Assembly (NCBI RefSeq): GCF_030247195.1 | Contig: NC_080672.1 | Location: forward strand, 97,908,113 to 97,972,112 | Length of the DNA stretch: 64,000 bases | Source: Topomyia yanbarensis | Lineage: Eukaryota; Arthropoda; Insecta; Diptera; Culicidae | Reading direction: 5' to 3' | Shown here: positions 31,891 through 45,192 of the stretch, piece by piece | Layout of the letters: each line of letters starts with the position of its first letter | How positions within the stretch are numbered: the stretch's first letter is position 1 | Position numbers and translations under genes: made by a program | Notes under the pieces: generated by a model | Told to the model about the DNA's origin: nothing | The model's database searches: none | The model's input: only the letters and a program-made list of their open reading frames with translations

Positions 31891-33744
31891 CGTATTCTCA
31901 GTCAGCAGTTGGAATGTACATCGACTCCAAGAGTGAAGTTTCGAATGTCTAAGGTTGTGTCTAGTCGACGAAGGTTGTAGACAAACGTTATCGAGAGGAC
32001 TGGGACAAATACTTGAAACCTGTCTTATATTTTGTATGTTTTCAGCACAATATCGTTCCCTTTATGAGACCACTATGTGTTACCAACTCGACGTCAGCAT
32101 TTCATAAGGCATTATATCAAGAGTACTTATTCAAAAGGTCCTAGGTGACATTGAGCTCGAACTGAGAAAAACGAGGCTGAAGTTTCATGGACCTAAAACA
32201 AATCCCTATTAGAGAACAAAATATGGGTTTTGATGGAACAATTATGCCAATATAGTCTAAGGACTATGCTCTTTAGGAAAATAATACTAAAAATATGAAA
32301 TGTTTAGTGCTAATGTAGTTTTTAAGCGCTTTAGAATGATGCGTCCTTTTGAAAATTATAGGACCTTTCACATAGGTCTTTTTTTCGGGCCCAAGAATCA
32401 TGCGACGCTGCACATACGGCTTTTTTCAGCAAAGGTAGCTCTTACGACGAATATTGAATTTCTTCAAAGTTTTCGACAAAATGAGCACCAGAATACGAAT
32501 GTTCTTCATTACTATGGTAAATAGTTGCACTGGATTTAACAGAAGTCTTGCAAAAAAAAATTGCGGGAAACTTTAGTTTATATTAACAGATCATTGGCTG
32601 GAAGTGGTTAAAACCAACGAATGGCATGTTACTTTAGAATAACTAAGCTTTCCAATTATCATTTAATTTATTATGCTTACTAAATTCAACTTCAAAAATA
32701 AGAACATGAACAGAAGAAAATATTCTTTTATTTTGATGCTTAGGACGTTTTTACTAGGTACCTATGTGCAGTGGGGAAAACATAGAATGAAATGAATCTT
32801 GCGTCGTTTTTGCATGGCGCCTATGAACAGTTGCAGAGGTTTTGAAATATTTCGCGCATAGGTCCTTTTATTTTAAAAGGTCTCAAGTGGAAAATTTTAA
32901 AATATGATCATGAAAACCTTGCGACTTTTTATATAATGCTTGTTATTTTGATAAATACTGGGTATATTGAATCCTGGTTTTCGGTATTCGTTAGCTATGT
33001 TGTAATCACATGCTGTGCTGCAAATGACTCAGTTTGTTTACATTAGTCACTAAGGACCATTTGAATCAGCATTCTTGATATACAATATGCTCATGTCGAG
33101 AAAATGGCGCCTGAAAAATTACCTCGTACATTATATTCCCATTTATGAACAGGAGCTTGATTTAAGGACCAAACAACCCAATGCCGTGTTAAATTAACCC
33201 TTTTTCCGAATAATATACAAAATTTATTAAAAATTGTATTTTGAACAATTTTTGCAGATAAATGTTTTGGTCCCTTTTGAAACATCGCAATGGTTTTGTG
33301 CCCTCTCCCATAATCCCTTTTCGGCGAGACGTTAGCTTATAGTGCATGCGGGTGAACCCTTTTGTTTATAGCAAATGATTATGTGACGTTTATTTTGATC
33401 CCTTTCTCGGTGTTGGGAAGTTTTTGTACCCTTTTCAACTATAGTCTTTTTCATCAAGAAAAGAAAAACCTTTTTTCCGTTTTGTTGTTTGGTGTATATG
33501 AACCGTTAATTTTTGAGGGGAAGTGAAAGGGAACATAAACAAAACAAGTTATTTTGCTTATGTGCCTTTTCGATAATCTTTTTTTTTTCGCCAACAGCCG
33601 GCAGGATCTATCGAAAAACTCTGATTTCGACTAGCTTTCTGCTAAGAATTAAGTAACAAACAAAAGAGAAAATAAACAGAGAGAAACTGTCATTTGCACT
33701 TAGGACCATTTGACATGCTTGGCTAGAAGTATTAACCGGAATTG
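31891..33744. other. Unassigned AT-rich DNA
   Basis: No gene recognised. The words AGGACCATTTGA (33053, 33704) and CCTTTT recur between 32800 and 33720, hinting at a diverged repeat, but I could not define a unit or ends. Confidence 0.35.
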
Positions 33745-34040
33745 TTTACGTTTTGCTTTGCTTTGCGGGCCCATTTGAAGTGTTCTCGTCGAAATAGTTC
33801 CAAACCAAGATTTGTAACTTCGTTAGACAATGGTACTAATTCACCACAAAAATGATCTTGGTTTGCGGTGCAAAGATTCCAGACTTGCTGAAGATGATCG
33901 CTTGAGTCTTCTTTGGATTAAAAGCCAGCCAGTTTGCATTTTTCCTGTGAACTATCGCTTCGAGGCCAATGTTGATAGTATTTAGAAGTCTATCTACATC
34001 GGAAATCAGGCCAGAAATATAGATTAATGGATTATTTTTG
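33745..34040 (-). pseudogene. Reverse transcriptase palm fragment, L2/CR1-like LINE
   Basis: The minus-strand frame has IYISGLISDVDRLLNTIN, then NANWLAFNPKKTQAIIFSKS, the region just after the catalytic FADD in L2/CR1/jockey reverse transcriptases ('gL.LNp.KTqaiiF'). After a frame change near 33836, NEVTNLGLEL follows, matching 'kv.nLGv.id'. The FADD block itself is missing, replaced at about 34050 by unrelated sequence related to the mariner-like terminus at 34140-34200. Confidence 0.75.
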
Positions 34041-34139
34041 TTTGTTTTTGTGTAATCGCTCACGAAATTTTCAAAAACATGGTTTTTATGAAAACTACCA
34101 ACTATCAATTTTCTTCTAAAGCTGATAAAATTGGGCAAA

Positions 34140-34200
34140 AAAGCTGATAACATCGGGGGTAGATAAAATCGGGTGCTTATAAAATCGGGTTTTTACTGTA
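34140..34200. repeat. Mariner-like terminus (related to 20364)
   Basis: Reads ATCGGGGGTAGATAAAATCG, then GGGTGCTTATAAAATCGGGT and TTTTTACTGTA at the edge. The reverse complement starts TACAGTAAAAACCCGATTTT, like TACAGTGCAGACCCGATTTT at 20364. Confidence 0.5.
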
Positions 34201-35160
34201 ATAATTCTAAAGATTGAAGCAAATAGATTTTTGAAGCAGAATGATAAAAAAATCTTAAAATCAAATTGATAAACTTTCAGCATATTGGATTGCTAAAATA
34301 TTTAGCTGATAAAATTTAAAAAAGTTTCAATAACGCATGCGAAGAAATTTGGTGCGTATACTTCAATTTTTCACATTATTGGAATAACTGTTACTGTAAA
34401 GACGATAATTTCGATCGGTTTGACAATTTCAGTTTCTGCTGCATTACTGGCAACGCATGACTATCAAAATGGTTGAATTAAAATCATTGAACTTTTGAAG
34501 ATAATTCAAAAATAAAATTGTTGGAATCTTTGACCAAATTTTAATAGGTATGGATTTGTTCAATCAGATCAATTTTATTAACCAGATTGCAGATTACCGC
34601 GCACAATAGTTGATAACAAAATAATTTACTAATATATTACACAAAAAAACATAAACGCAGTTCACTTCCAAACCAGCCCTACCAGGTGGATATACCACAG
34701 GTCGCAGATCATGCAAAAGTCACGTTGGCATATTACCGTTCGCATTAGCCAGGTTTCGCTGTGATCATTCTTTTCCTGTGCTCTTGTCATGCCCTAGTTA
34801 CGCATGAAAATGGTGACGCCTTGCGAAAAATTTCCATTCAAGCCACATCACATCGCCAGTTCGGAAATCACCCGAAAACTGATACAAAACGACGAATTTA
34901 TTCACCCATTACACCTAGCAGCAATAAAATCTGCTGAAAATTCACATTCGGCAACCATTTTCTGTACCCTTCACAGCCAACGTTGGCTAGATACGTTTTT
35001 GACATGAACACCCGAACCAGCAAGCACAACTTGGAGTAATACCCCCCATTTTAATGTTCACTGCCTTCACTGGGCGACGAGGTCGTTTATAAATTGGCAA
35101 TTTTTCGGTTTAAAACACACTCCCCCGCAATGGAAAATATCACAATCGAACGGTTCTCAC
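34201..35160. other. Intron or intergenic sequence, nothing recognised
   Basis: AT-rich to 34640, then mixed composition. A 67-codon plus frame at 34804-35007 has no known motif. Confidence 0.35.
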
Positions 35161-35330
35161 CTTGCACTGCACTTTACGAACTAGAACGAACACTTTTTCG
35201 CTAGTTTTATTCCTGAATTTTGCATAAAACACACCACCGTTGGCCCAACGATGAAGCCACTTTTACCATTTTCAGTTCGCGATTGGTTTGATAGCTCTCT
35301 CTCCCGTTCCGATTCAACAGGGGAACAAAA
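35161..35330 (-). other. fl(2)d: Possible untranslated first exon of fl(2)d
   Basis: On the minus strand, AGTGCAGTGCAAG precedes GTGAGAACC, a good donor, at 35161/35160. Upstream are UTR-like sequence (AAAAAGTGTTCGTTCTAGTT, AAAAGTGGCTTC) and a GAGAGAGAG run at about 35298, typical of insect promoters. It lies upstream of the acceptor at 25406, so it could supply the fl(2)d leader across a ~9.8-kb intron. The transcription start cannot be fixed from the sequence; the 5' limit given is a guess. Confidence 0.3.
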
Positions 35331-37800
35331 ATTTCCCTTCACTACACACTTCTAGCTGGTGGTGTTTGTGAGCTTTCGATTCATTATTATAAAATCCTAA
35401 GCTACGTACAGTTATGTTGGAGATCGAGCGACGTCACATCGACAGTAGTGTGAGCAGTGCGGACGATGTGTGCTTTGCTGAATGTTTTGTTGCTCTCTTG
35501 TTCTCGCGTTCGCACCTTACTGCCCCGTGGAGCACCTGACAAGCACGCCAATACGCACAAAGCTGCTTATCAGGAATGTGTGAGTTTGAGCAACGTGAGA
35601 AAGTGTTGTTGCGAAGTGATTTTGTTCCCTTCTTGGCAGACGTTCCCACGTAGCATAAATTTTATGCTGTATACATTGATACACGCAGAAAACAATTAGT
35701 GAGAATGAACAAATTATGGTTTTAATTAATGAGATTTTCGTAAACAAACTTATTTCGCTCATTATTCCGCTGCCGAGTTGAATTTCATGAAAGATACACA
35801 TGAATCAACATCTTTACCCTTGGTAGAATTAATTTCAAATGTTTTCTGTGTTGAAATTATAACAAATTAAGAGAAATCAGCAAAACAAAGGTTTGTTTAC
35901 AAATCTTATTAGCCCTATTCAAAAGTTGATATCGAATTTTCCTGTTTGATTGTCACTATTAGTGATAAACAAAATTCAGGTTTGATTCAATCAATACTAT
36001 TGCTTGAAATTACCAACAAATTCATTTGTTGGCTTTTCAATAGTTTCAACTAATATTTCGTTTGAAACAACAAATCATGATAAATTTAACCGAACAAACA
36101 AGTTCGAAGAAACAAACTCAACTCAAATTTAGTTGAAATCAAACAAAAGTTCTGTTGTTTTACAACTAAGGGATCAGTTCGATCTAACAAATTTTATTTT
36201 GTTTCATTAATGTTTCTGTTTAAAATGCAAGCAGACGTATTTGTTGAACTAAACCAAATACAGCTTTCGAGATACGCTCATTTCAGTTTGAAACAGTCAC
36301 TCGTCACGTTTGAAAGACAGCTAAACGTTTTGTTGTTTCAAAAAGACCTGATTCTTCTGTGTGTAAAACAAAGTACTCTCCCATAGAAAAATCCCCCGAT
36401 TTCCCCTAAGAGAAAGTAAGACAATCGCGTAGCTAATTTGATCCAGCCCTAACCTTAATATTGAATCAGCTTCTGATTGGTCGTTTGGCCAGCCAAGTGT
36501 TTTTTCCAAGAAGTCTGTAATAATATTCGAAAAATTCTGGAATTGTCTGGATAGCCCAATTTTTTTGAAAAAGCTTGAGGATTGAATATGAGACTGTGAG
36601 CTTTCAGCATCTTGGAATGCTGAAATTTCCCACTGATGAAAATTTAACAAAATTTATTCACTTTTAGTGAAAAAACCTATTTTGTGTTTCCAGCTATTTT
36701 AAAAAATTTTGTTTTCAAAATCGTAGCTCGAAAAGTTGTTATAAAAATCAACGATAAATTTTTCTATCTCATTTTGTTATTTTTTCAAATTGTCTGGATA
36801 AATCTGGACAAATTTTCTGAAATCTGGATCAGACAAACATCTGTATCTGTATGACTGGACGACGCTTAAAAATCTAGAAGAATCCAGATAAATGTAGAAG
36901 GTTGGCACCCCTGTTGTCAGCCATGAGCGTTCATTATATTTTCATAAATGGGATGGAAAACAGTGCTGCTGAATCTATTCTGGCTACTAAATTAAATTTT
37001 TAGTGGAGGTATTTGAGGTTCAATTATTTTCAGCAATTGTAAAAAGCATATAAAAGGAAATTCGCAACGATGAACACTTGTTGTCTTCAGCTTTGCGACA
37101 GGGCCTAGTCGAGAAAATTGAAAAGAGCAAGAAGCCTATTGTCGTCTCTTATTCTCTTAGGTTTTCCCACCGACTAAATCGGTTTGCGTCGGCACAATCG
37201 GCCGACTACACTCATAAAATTCGCTATATTGAATCTATTGATATCGCATATGATTTTTTGCAATTTGAAGCAGCACATGAAAATTATCTGTCACGCTTAA
37301 ATATTATGTGAAAACCGTTCAAATTCATGTGGCGTACAGCAAAACTATAAAAGTGTGCCACGTAGAAATTTTTTTCATAGCAGTTTTCCATCAAATGTAT
37401 GTGTGTGATTAATACAATTTATATTTTTAGCACATTTTTGTGCATATGCATATCATGTGTGTGGAATACATAAATTATAAGTTTGAATTTTTAGCAGTGT
37501 AAAAATTAATCGGTCGATTGTTGCACCGACTCTTATGGGAGTTTAACCTGGGCGTCTACCGACGCGACAACCGATTAAAAATACAAAATCTGTTACAATC
37601 GGTCTAATTTAACTAATCAAATCGATCGATTAGTTGGTAGTTTAAAACTGGAACCAGATTTACACAGATTAAATTTGGCGATTGATATGTTGACAAAAAT
37701 TGTTCACCGACGAAACCCAGCTTAAGTACGATTCACACGATACATCAGGTTTCCGCCACCACTACGGAACGTCAAGATTAGTTACATTCAGTTAAATGGA
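35331..37800. other. Intergenic DNA with one MITE copy
   Basis: Contains the MITE copy at 35730-35920. Between 35990 and 36320 there is a run of related AACAAA/TTTGTT phrases without a clear unit. The 37130-37720 part repeats the theme ACCGACTAAATCGGTT / AATCGGTCGATT in both orientations. No gene recognised. Confidence 0.35.
35730..35920. mobile_element. MITE, diverged copy 2 of the 19565 element
   Basis: Same order of shared words as 19565-19767 (TTTCGCTCATTA, GAATTTCATGAAAGAT, TTTACCCTTGGTAGAA, AAATTAAGAGAAA, GTTTGTTTACAAATCTTATT, AGCCCTATTC). The left terminus is eroded. Confidence 0.75.
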
Positions 37801-39173
37801 GGCATTGACATACAACATTAACGCCACGGAACGTTTTGACGTGCGCCCAAGTAGCATTTCTAGTCTTATAGCACACTACAAGTGCATTCTAGGTTTAAAC
37901 AAAGGCTTCAAAAGCGTCATAAAACCTCAATTGTTACTAGGGCGGAGAGCAATTTGTTCAGCTCTTCGTCATTTCGAAGGACCAGTTGCAGCTGATGGGG
38001 GATAATCCCGATCTTTTTGTTTCCACGGGCTGCGTTTCCTGCCAGCTCCACTATTTCGGCGGCGAGATGTTCCACTACGGCCGCCAACTAGACGGATGCT
38101 CTGGCGTAGTAGCACTTTTTCTGTAAACAGTGGATTCGGACGACAGGAAACTGGAAACCGGCACGAAACGAGCCGGTTTTTCCTTCATCTTTCCACCTTT
38201 ACCGCATCCAGAAATAGCGAGCGTATGTTTGGTGCTGCCAGCACGGTGTACCTGGTTCAGCTTACGTTCGAAACCAATTGGGCTGGCCATTAAATGAAAT
38301 CAGTTTAATTTCATCGTCAAAGAAGTGGAGCTTCGAACAAAAACTGTTTAAGATTTGTGGCTTGGTGTATGTAATTAGCGGAAATCAATCAGGAATGTGC
38401 TTCAGTCAGATGATTTAAAATCGTTTTTTGTGTGTATGCTAATTTCGACCCATCGGAAGTAAAATGATAGTTGACGAAGGAGATGCTCTAATTTATTTCT
38501 TGGTAGATGGTTTTATAGCGCTGACAAGGACCAATTGGTTTCCCAGAGAAAATGTTCATTGAGTGGAATATTTTTGTTTCAATCGGCCCTCGTTACAGAG
38601 CTGTACAAACGAATTATTACATTCAGTCCATGGAGCCGGTTGAATCCTATCATAATAATCATTTTCTCTCCCGATGTTGAAATGTAGTTTCTGGTCATCC
38701 AATAAAGTTGACTAATAAAAAGCGACTAAAATCACAATTCTTTCTGCTTTATGTTGGCGGCTTGGTGCATGAAATTAGTGGTGAACAATCACGAATTAGC
38801 TTCGGTCGAGTGTTTTAAAATTCGGTTTTGTGTTGTGTAATCATCAGAAATGAAAATAATTGGATAGCAGGTAACGACACAAACCGATTTATCCGCCAGA
38901 CATGTAGAGCTCACAAATATTTTCTGCTACGTATTGTACAGTTCTTTAAAATATGCTTCGCGCTCGTTCTAAACAGCTCAACGCGAATGATAATGAAACA
39001 AATCTGTAGCGGACCTATATTTAAAACTTTCCATCATTTAAGTGATCAGTTGGTGCACCATATTGACGGTTCTGACCGAGATGGTTATAAATTTTCACCA
39101 TTTTTGAATAGCTTTCGAAAAAAAATTCAAAACAGTTTTTCATTAAGATTCAACTGAGAACGCCTCAATAAGT
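37801..39173. other. Intergenic DNA, nothing recognised
   Basis: Short frames at 37796-38005, 38075-38293 and 38828-39157 carry no familiar motif. TGGCTTGGTGTATGTAATTA (38360) and CGGCTTGGTGCATGAAATTA (38759), each followed by similar text, suggest a diverged ~400-bp direct duplication. Confidence 0.35.
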
Positions 39174-39346
39174 GGCCATCTTGGAAAAAGAAAAAAGCAG
39201 TTTTTTCTCACACTATTGGAAAAGTCTATGAAAATGAATAAATGTATTCAGGGTATTGGTTATTGGTAGAGCATTACTGATTCATTTTTATGAAGATTTC
39301 TCCAACGGTGTGAGAAAAAACTGCTTTTTCGTTTTCCAAGATGGCC
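39174..39346. mobile_element. 173-bp MITE
   Basis: The inverted ends start GGCCATCTTGGAAAA and pair over about 65 bp (AAAGCAGTTTTTTCTCACAC and its complement). The centre is ~45 bp. The target duplication is unclear. Confidence 0.85.
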
Positions 39347-39369
39347 GTTTTTCCAAGCTTTCTTAGTTG

Positions 39370-39395
39370 AACCAAATACAAATTTGTATTTGGTT
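39370..39395. repeat. Perfect 26-bp palindrome
   Basis: AACCAAATACAAA followed by its exact complement TTTGTATTTGGTT, 23 bp beyond the MITE at 39174-39346. Confidence 0.85.
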
Positions 39396-39635
39396 GAACC
39401 TTAATGCATGTCATACATACTCCAAAATTCAATATCACATTACTGAATATATTTTCGACAAAATGGCGATGAAATTGATTGAATCCATGCAGTATATCAA
39501 AGGATATACGCGTTCCAAACCTTACACGACTTTTCTTCCCCTATATTCAAAGGTAAATCGTTAGTCACGACAAAAAGAAGAAAAAATCTCAACACTTATT
39601 CGTAAAAATGGTGATGCTAAAGAGACTAGAATAAC

Positions 39636-39933
39636 CAAGGGGTGAGTCGCTTAGAACAATGTGCCATACACACTGTATCACTTACGGTAACAAGATATAA
39701 GATTACGATCCACAGTAATAGACGATGATTTCACTCATTACCACAATGTGTGGCACACTGGGGCACACTTCTGACAACTCAAAAACTGTCAACAAAGTGT
39801 AGTTAAATCATCATAGCAACCATTGCTTTTGTTTTACGGAACACCATGGCACATCGTGGCACATTGCGGCACAAGCTATCACGCTGTTTGTTTGTGAGCA
39901 CAATTCTATTTGTGTTAAGCGACTCACCCCTTG
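39636..39933. mobile_element. 298-bp hAT-type MITE
   Basis: The ends are CAAGGGGTGAGTCGCTTA and its exact complement, flanked by the 8-bp duplication AGAATAAC (39628-39635; 39934-39941). The 8-bp duplication and a CAAGG start (YARNG) are diagnostic of the hAT superfamily. The interior is non-coding, with several GGCACA words. Confidence 0.93.
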
Positions 39934-40427
39934 AGAATAACAGAGAAGCCATGTGCTACAAATGTAAACAAAGTGAATTTTCTATACATGCGAATAAAGG
40001 TTTCGAAACGCAATAAATTGACCTAAAATTTGGATTCCGTGATCTTGCTTTCCCAAGTTACAGCAAAAACAAGTGAAATGGTAGTTTTGTTTGTCTATTT
40101 ACAGTTTCGCCTTCCACGCTCTGTTGAAACAATCAGGGCGACACTTCTTGCAAAAACACATTAGTTTTTAAACATATATTAAACCAAAAAATCAGAAAAT
40201 ATTCACTGTTGATTATCTTAAAATGATGTCACAGTGGTCCAGAATGTAAATTCAGCACTGATTCTAGCTTTTTATTAAAACTAAACAATTTTGCCTTTCA
40301 ATATGTTTAGGAAAGTTGCTGTATTTTGCAAGGCTCTTCATTTCGTTAAAATAGAAGTCATGATAGTTCTAATTTTAACGAGATTTAAAATTGAACTTTT
40401 TAACGGTTCGAGATAGAGTGTATGTAA

Positions 40428-40575
40428 GGAGAGTGAAGCCAACTGTCATGATTATCTGTCAGTAATTTCCAAACGAACAAACGACCTCTCAAAATACATG
40501 GATTTGACTCGTTTGGAATGACACTGACAAATAATCATTGTTCCAATTTTGACAGTCACTCAGTCGTCACTCTCC
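40428..40575. mobile_element. 148-bp MITE
   Basis: The inverted ends are GGAGAGTGAAGCCAACTGTC and, from the right, GGAGAGTGACGACTGAGTGA. The pairing continues through TGATTATCTGTCAGT and TCCAAACGA around a short loop. Lies inside the left part of the 40233-45193 interval. Confidence 0.8.
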
Positions 40576-42167
40576 TGATATGCACTCAGGAGTTGACCTG
40601 TCTTCGATGAAGTTGTAGAACAACACGTTTTAGGCAAATTTGCTGAAGACACACCAGCTCTATCTTTTATACTTTCCATTGCACGAGAAATCCAAAGGTA
40701 AGCCTTCGGGTGTTCCTTAAAAAAGACGGGGTTAATTCTATAAGTTTTGTAGTTGTTATTTTACACCAAAGTACCCTTTGGACAATTTGAACATTATTTT
40801 AGGGCGCATAATTTGTTGAGAATTGTTTGAAGTGTATACTAACTACTAAACTTGTTTTCTTTTCGAAGTTGTGAGAACTTATACATAAAAAATATAACTT
40901 TTTCAAATAGAATTATTTTCTATTAGGGCACTCAACCCAGAGATGATTATATAGAGATGCGCGAAGACTGAAGCCTAAAGTTCCAATCGAACCCAAAACA
41001 GCGGTTCCAAACGAGCAATGCAAACAAATTGGTCACTGCACAGTGACGTCATGCGTTAAATGTGACAGGTGGTGGTCCTGTTGATTACATTTTGAACTTA
41101 GAGATTATTCGTATTCTCAATATGAAGCATATGAAATATATTGGGAGTTATGTTTTTAAAAGTATAAATGTTCTCTAGAGCGCCTTACACTTAAATTGTG
41201 CTATTCCCTAGTGTGCGAAAATGTATATGAAAGATCTGATAAGTGAACTAATTATTTTTTTATCAATAGTTTGTGGTAAAATTTCTTGGTAATTAATTAT
41301 TAGCACTAAGCTTATTTTAATAAAATTCAAATTTAAGTCCAAACTGTAAACAAAAGGACCAGCTCTTGTCAAATTTGTGCATTTCGTGCAATGGTCAATA
41401 TGGTATATTCAGGAAGTAACTCGTGGGGAGTATTGAGATTGAAATAAAAAAATGCATTTAATTGGGTTTAAATACGAAGAGTGTAAACTTACATACTAAA
41501 TAACTTTTATGATAGAAATAAAGTACGAGTACATTTAAACACATTTTAAACATTATAAAGCCATTGATAGATTGTCTAGTTCCTCATTTTATATAACTGG
41601 TAGATGCGAAGCCTGAACATTATAAACTAATCGACTAGTTTTCTCCTATTATCGTTATATTCATCATAAATATTAATTTTGAATGATATCAGCAAAGTGC
41701 CAACTGTGCGAGAATATGCTTTCTCATCTACCGTATTTTCGATATATCCTCTCTAGTGCAACGAAAAACATTTATACAGGCTCAATTACGTGAATCAATG
41801 CGTTTTCGAGTTGCACGATTGAGTATTTTGCGAAATATTGCTCAAAAGAAATTCGTCAAGCATTGAGTTCTTGTCGATCGATCTCACAAACCCTAATGCA
41901 GCTTCTTGGTAGAAAACAATCCCGTTTGCTTTAGCCGTCTTTGTTTATTATTTTCCACCAGCTAGTGATGTAGTATTTGTGTTATGTGACGTGTACGTAC
42001 ATGAGCCTTAGAAAAGTCTTTTCATTAAAACAACAAGTCACTCGCTGTTTATACAAAACTCCTGGTTGCCAAAACTAGCAGAAAAAACAACTTGGTAAAC
42101 CGTGCAGCCAAATTCACTGTTTTTCTCTCCCGGTGTCTTTATATTTAAAACATCGTTTTTGACTTAA

Positions 42168-42304
42168 CCCATTTCCTTCCTCTGTTGCGCAACATCATTT
42201 ATAAAAATTTTGTATGTAAAAGGAGTGGCAGCTATCGCCAAGCTTCGCAATAGCTGTCGCACACGATACATGCAATATTTTTATAAATGAAAATGGGAAA
42301 TGGG
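42168..42304. mobile_element. 137-bp TTAA (piggyBac-type) MITE
   Basis: CCCATTTCC at the left and GGAAATGGG at the right form the inverted ends, with TTAA at 42164-42167 and 42305-42308. The inner part holds TATTTTTATAAATGA against TCATTTATAAAAAT and a second inverted pair AGCTATCGC/GCAATAGCT. Confidence 0.9.
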
Positions 42305-42329
42305 TTAATATTAAATACCGTTTTTTATT

Positions 42330-43590
42330 CAATTCGTTTATTTGATAAGGCACGTTTGCGTTAGCTTAAAGGTGTCAATTTTGTTTGGTTTTACATTTTA
42401 AATTACTTAAAACTAGGGGATTACATATTGATTTTTTTTAATGAAACTTAAGAAGATTTTACAGCTATCTTATACTATTCACAAGGGGGTAATTTAATTT
42501 TCGTAAGATTATGGAGTTCATTTAGTTTTTATGGCAATATGGTTTGACATTTTAAGCAGGGAGATTATTGGAGCAAATAATTTTTAACTAAGGGGGTCGA
42601 TTTTATAACTATCTATATAACTATAAGTAGGAATAACTAAAGGGCGCGATTTAATTTTGTAAAGATTCGTGGAGATTAATTAGAGTTACTTTTATGTGGT
42701 AGTAGAGTTGGGCATTTTCAACGAGAACGCGAAGATATTTGGAGGGGGGTAGGGGTTATACTTCTGGGTATAAGAGTTAGGTGAGGGAGGGTGAACAAAG
42801 ATGACAGGGGGGAGAAAATTATAAACTTTCAGTTTCAGGCATCGGGAGATCAACGGCATAGATTGCAGATTCGGGTGGCCTTCATCAGGAAGAATCATGT
42901 ACTGGGACGCTGGGTGGTTCTCCTCAAGACGGCAGAGGTTTCGATTTCGTAGTACGGCTCAGATGTGGACTGGCAACACTTCGAGTTGCACGTGTGATGT
43001 TCGTACTGTAGGTCCCGCGTTTGTTGGCTCATTCGACAGAGATATTTTGTGTCGCCATGGAGTCGCATCAAACCTTCAAGGGTGTATGGTACAGGTGGAA
43101 GAGAACGTTTCTGAGAATGATAGGAAATAAGAAGGGGCAGTTAAATTTGTATATTGATGGTTTTTAAGAAGGTGTAAACGAGGGACATATAGAGGAGATC
43201 ACGGCTTGCCAGCACATCTCGAACCGGGACGTTGGTTGGTCTTCTTCGGGCCCGCAGGGTATCCATTAGCCGAGACCTGGTGGAACTGTACTCGGTGCAC
43301 GTCCAGACAATGTGCTCGATGTCGTGATAGCCGTCACCACAAGCGCAGATACCACTATACACGAGCCCAATACGCTGGAGACGTCCATCCAGCATGTAAT
43401 GGTTCGCCATGAGTCGGGACATCACACGAATGAAGCCACGACCCACACCCATCCCCTTGAGCCAAGGTTTCGTCGATACCGTGGGGACTATCGAAAGTAT
43501 CGGGACCTTCCTAGCTCCCCATTGCTCCACGAGTTTTGCCAACTTTCCAGGGTTCTCTGATGAGTAATACTGAAAAATTCGCTGAAGCAA
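42330..43590 (-). pseudogene. 3' end of a LOA-type LINE (C-terminus of ORF2 plus 3' UTR)
   Basis: The frame 43590-43141 (149 residues) starts within KLAKLVEQWGARKVPIL, contains MSRLMANHYMLDG and the zinc-finger-like CACGDGYHDIEHIVWTC, and ends LVYTFLKTINIQI. This matches the conserved C-terminus, after the RNase H domain, of LOA/I-related LINEs in mosquitoes. Unlike the other LINE pieces it is fully open, so it is young. The minus-strand 3' UTR runs to about 42330, ending ATCAAATAAACGAATTGAAT and AAAAAACGG. Upstream of 43590 the homology stops, as expected of a 5'-truncated copy. Confidence 0.85.
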
Positions 43591-45192
43591 ATTGGTCTTT
43601 CATAAACGTCACCTTCTAGGGCACTCACCTTAGCTAGGAGTCCGCCTTCTCATTGCCCGGAATGGAGCAATGAGAAGGTATCCACACCAAGGTAATCTAG
43701 AAAGATTTGTCAGATAAAGCACTTAGTAGCTTTCCATGTTTCATCGAGCGAATAGCGTCAATGGAACTGAGGCTATCCGAACTAAATACCATTGCTGACA
43801 TATTAAATATTATTCGTTGTAGCATAGATCATCAAAAAATGGTAAATGCGATACTGTATAACTTGCAATATTTGCTCAAAAATACTTTATTTTTAGTAAA
43901 AACTAAACTTAGTAAGGTACCGAAAGAACCTGCAGGTTTAGTATATTGAGACAAAAAGTTCTTTAAAATATCTAAAAGTATTTCTAAAGTTATCTTAATG
44001 AACAATCAAAACTGCAAAAGTTATATAAACGAAAACTTTTTTTATGAATCTCCCTATTTTTTTTGTAAAATGAAAAGTACAACACATAGTATTCCAGTGT
44101 TTTCGGCAAAGTTTCATAAAATTTGATTTTCTTCAATTTTCTGACTGCGAAATTCTATCTCGAACCATCAAAAAGATAATTGGAATTCAGAACAACCCTA
44201 CCCACTGTTTAAAATAACAGAAAACTTTATCTTTTATATTGTCCACTGAAACTATATCTTTTATATTGTCCACCGGAAAAGTAGCTTAAAAATAGTACCA
44301 AGGGTCAATTAACTTTTAATATAAATTTTGCGGTTTTTATTTTTTATTACACATCCTGTAGATGGTTTTTCGAATTTTCAAAGACGAACATTTCATTCTT
44401 ATACATCAAAACTTAAGCTTCTATTATTCAAAATATTATAGAAGTTATAATAACAAAAGGTGATTATTTAAAATTAATTTTGTGAAATTTTGGAAAATAT
44501 CGCGCTCGCAATTTTTTGCTCAATTATACCTCGAATCATGACTGATATTTAGTTGAAGAAGAATTATCTTTTGTTTGAGGAAAAGTGCTTATAACAACAA
44601 CGTTTTTAAATAGCTATAAAACTTTTGATTGAGGCGAGATTTGCTCACAAAAACAAGTAAGGCTCATTAATGTGATAATTGCCTTTAATTTGAATATTAG
44701 CAGTTACAAGGATCAGCTCTAGAACTGAAGTTATTGCTATTAGTCTGATTGGATTCCGAAGGAGCAGTGCTGCCAGGGACAGTTTACGTTGACGACGGAA
44801 AATGATTTTTTTTCATATATCTTCGTTATGGTGCAATATTATTGAAAACTGATAAAGCTTATTAATTTAGATTGCCGTTGGCTACGTTTTCCACGTAATT
44901 GGACTATTGAAATTATTCTAGGAAAATTGTATTGAGCATTAGAAGTTAAAAATTGACCAGCTTTTAGCACTGCCATGGAAGCACCTATCTTTATGAAAAT
45001 AGGCTTTTCGTTTTTCTTGATCCCACCGTTTTCAACGAAAAATAGTTTTGAAACCCTATATACACTAGAAAAAAGTTGGGCATGAAAGGGTTGAACTATA
45101 AGAAGTGGTTCATAAACAACGAAAACTTTTCCAAAGACATAATAAGGCTAAGTTGTTTAGTTTAGGTAAAATTTAAAAATTCTGGACCACTG
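43591..45192. other. AT-rich sequence inside the 40233-45193 interval
   Basis: Contains phrases often seen in long-terminus DNA elements (for example TCTCGAACCATCAAAAAG at 44158), but no transposase, paired arms or gene could be identified. Confidence 0.35.
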
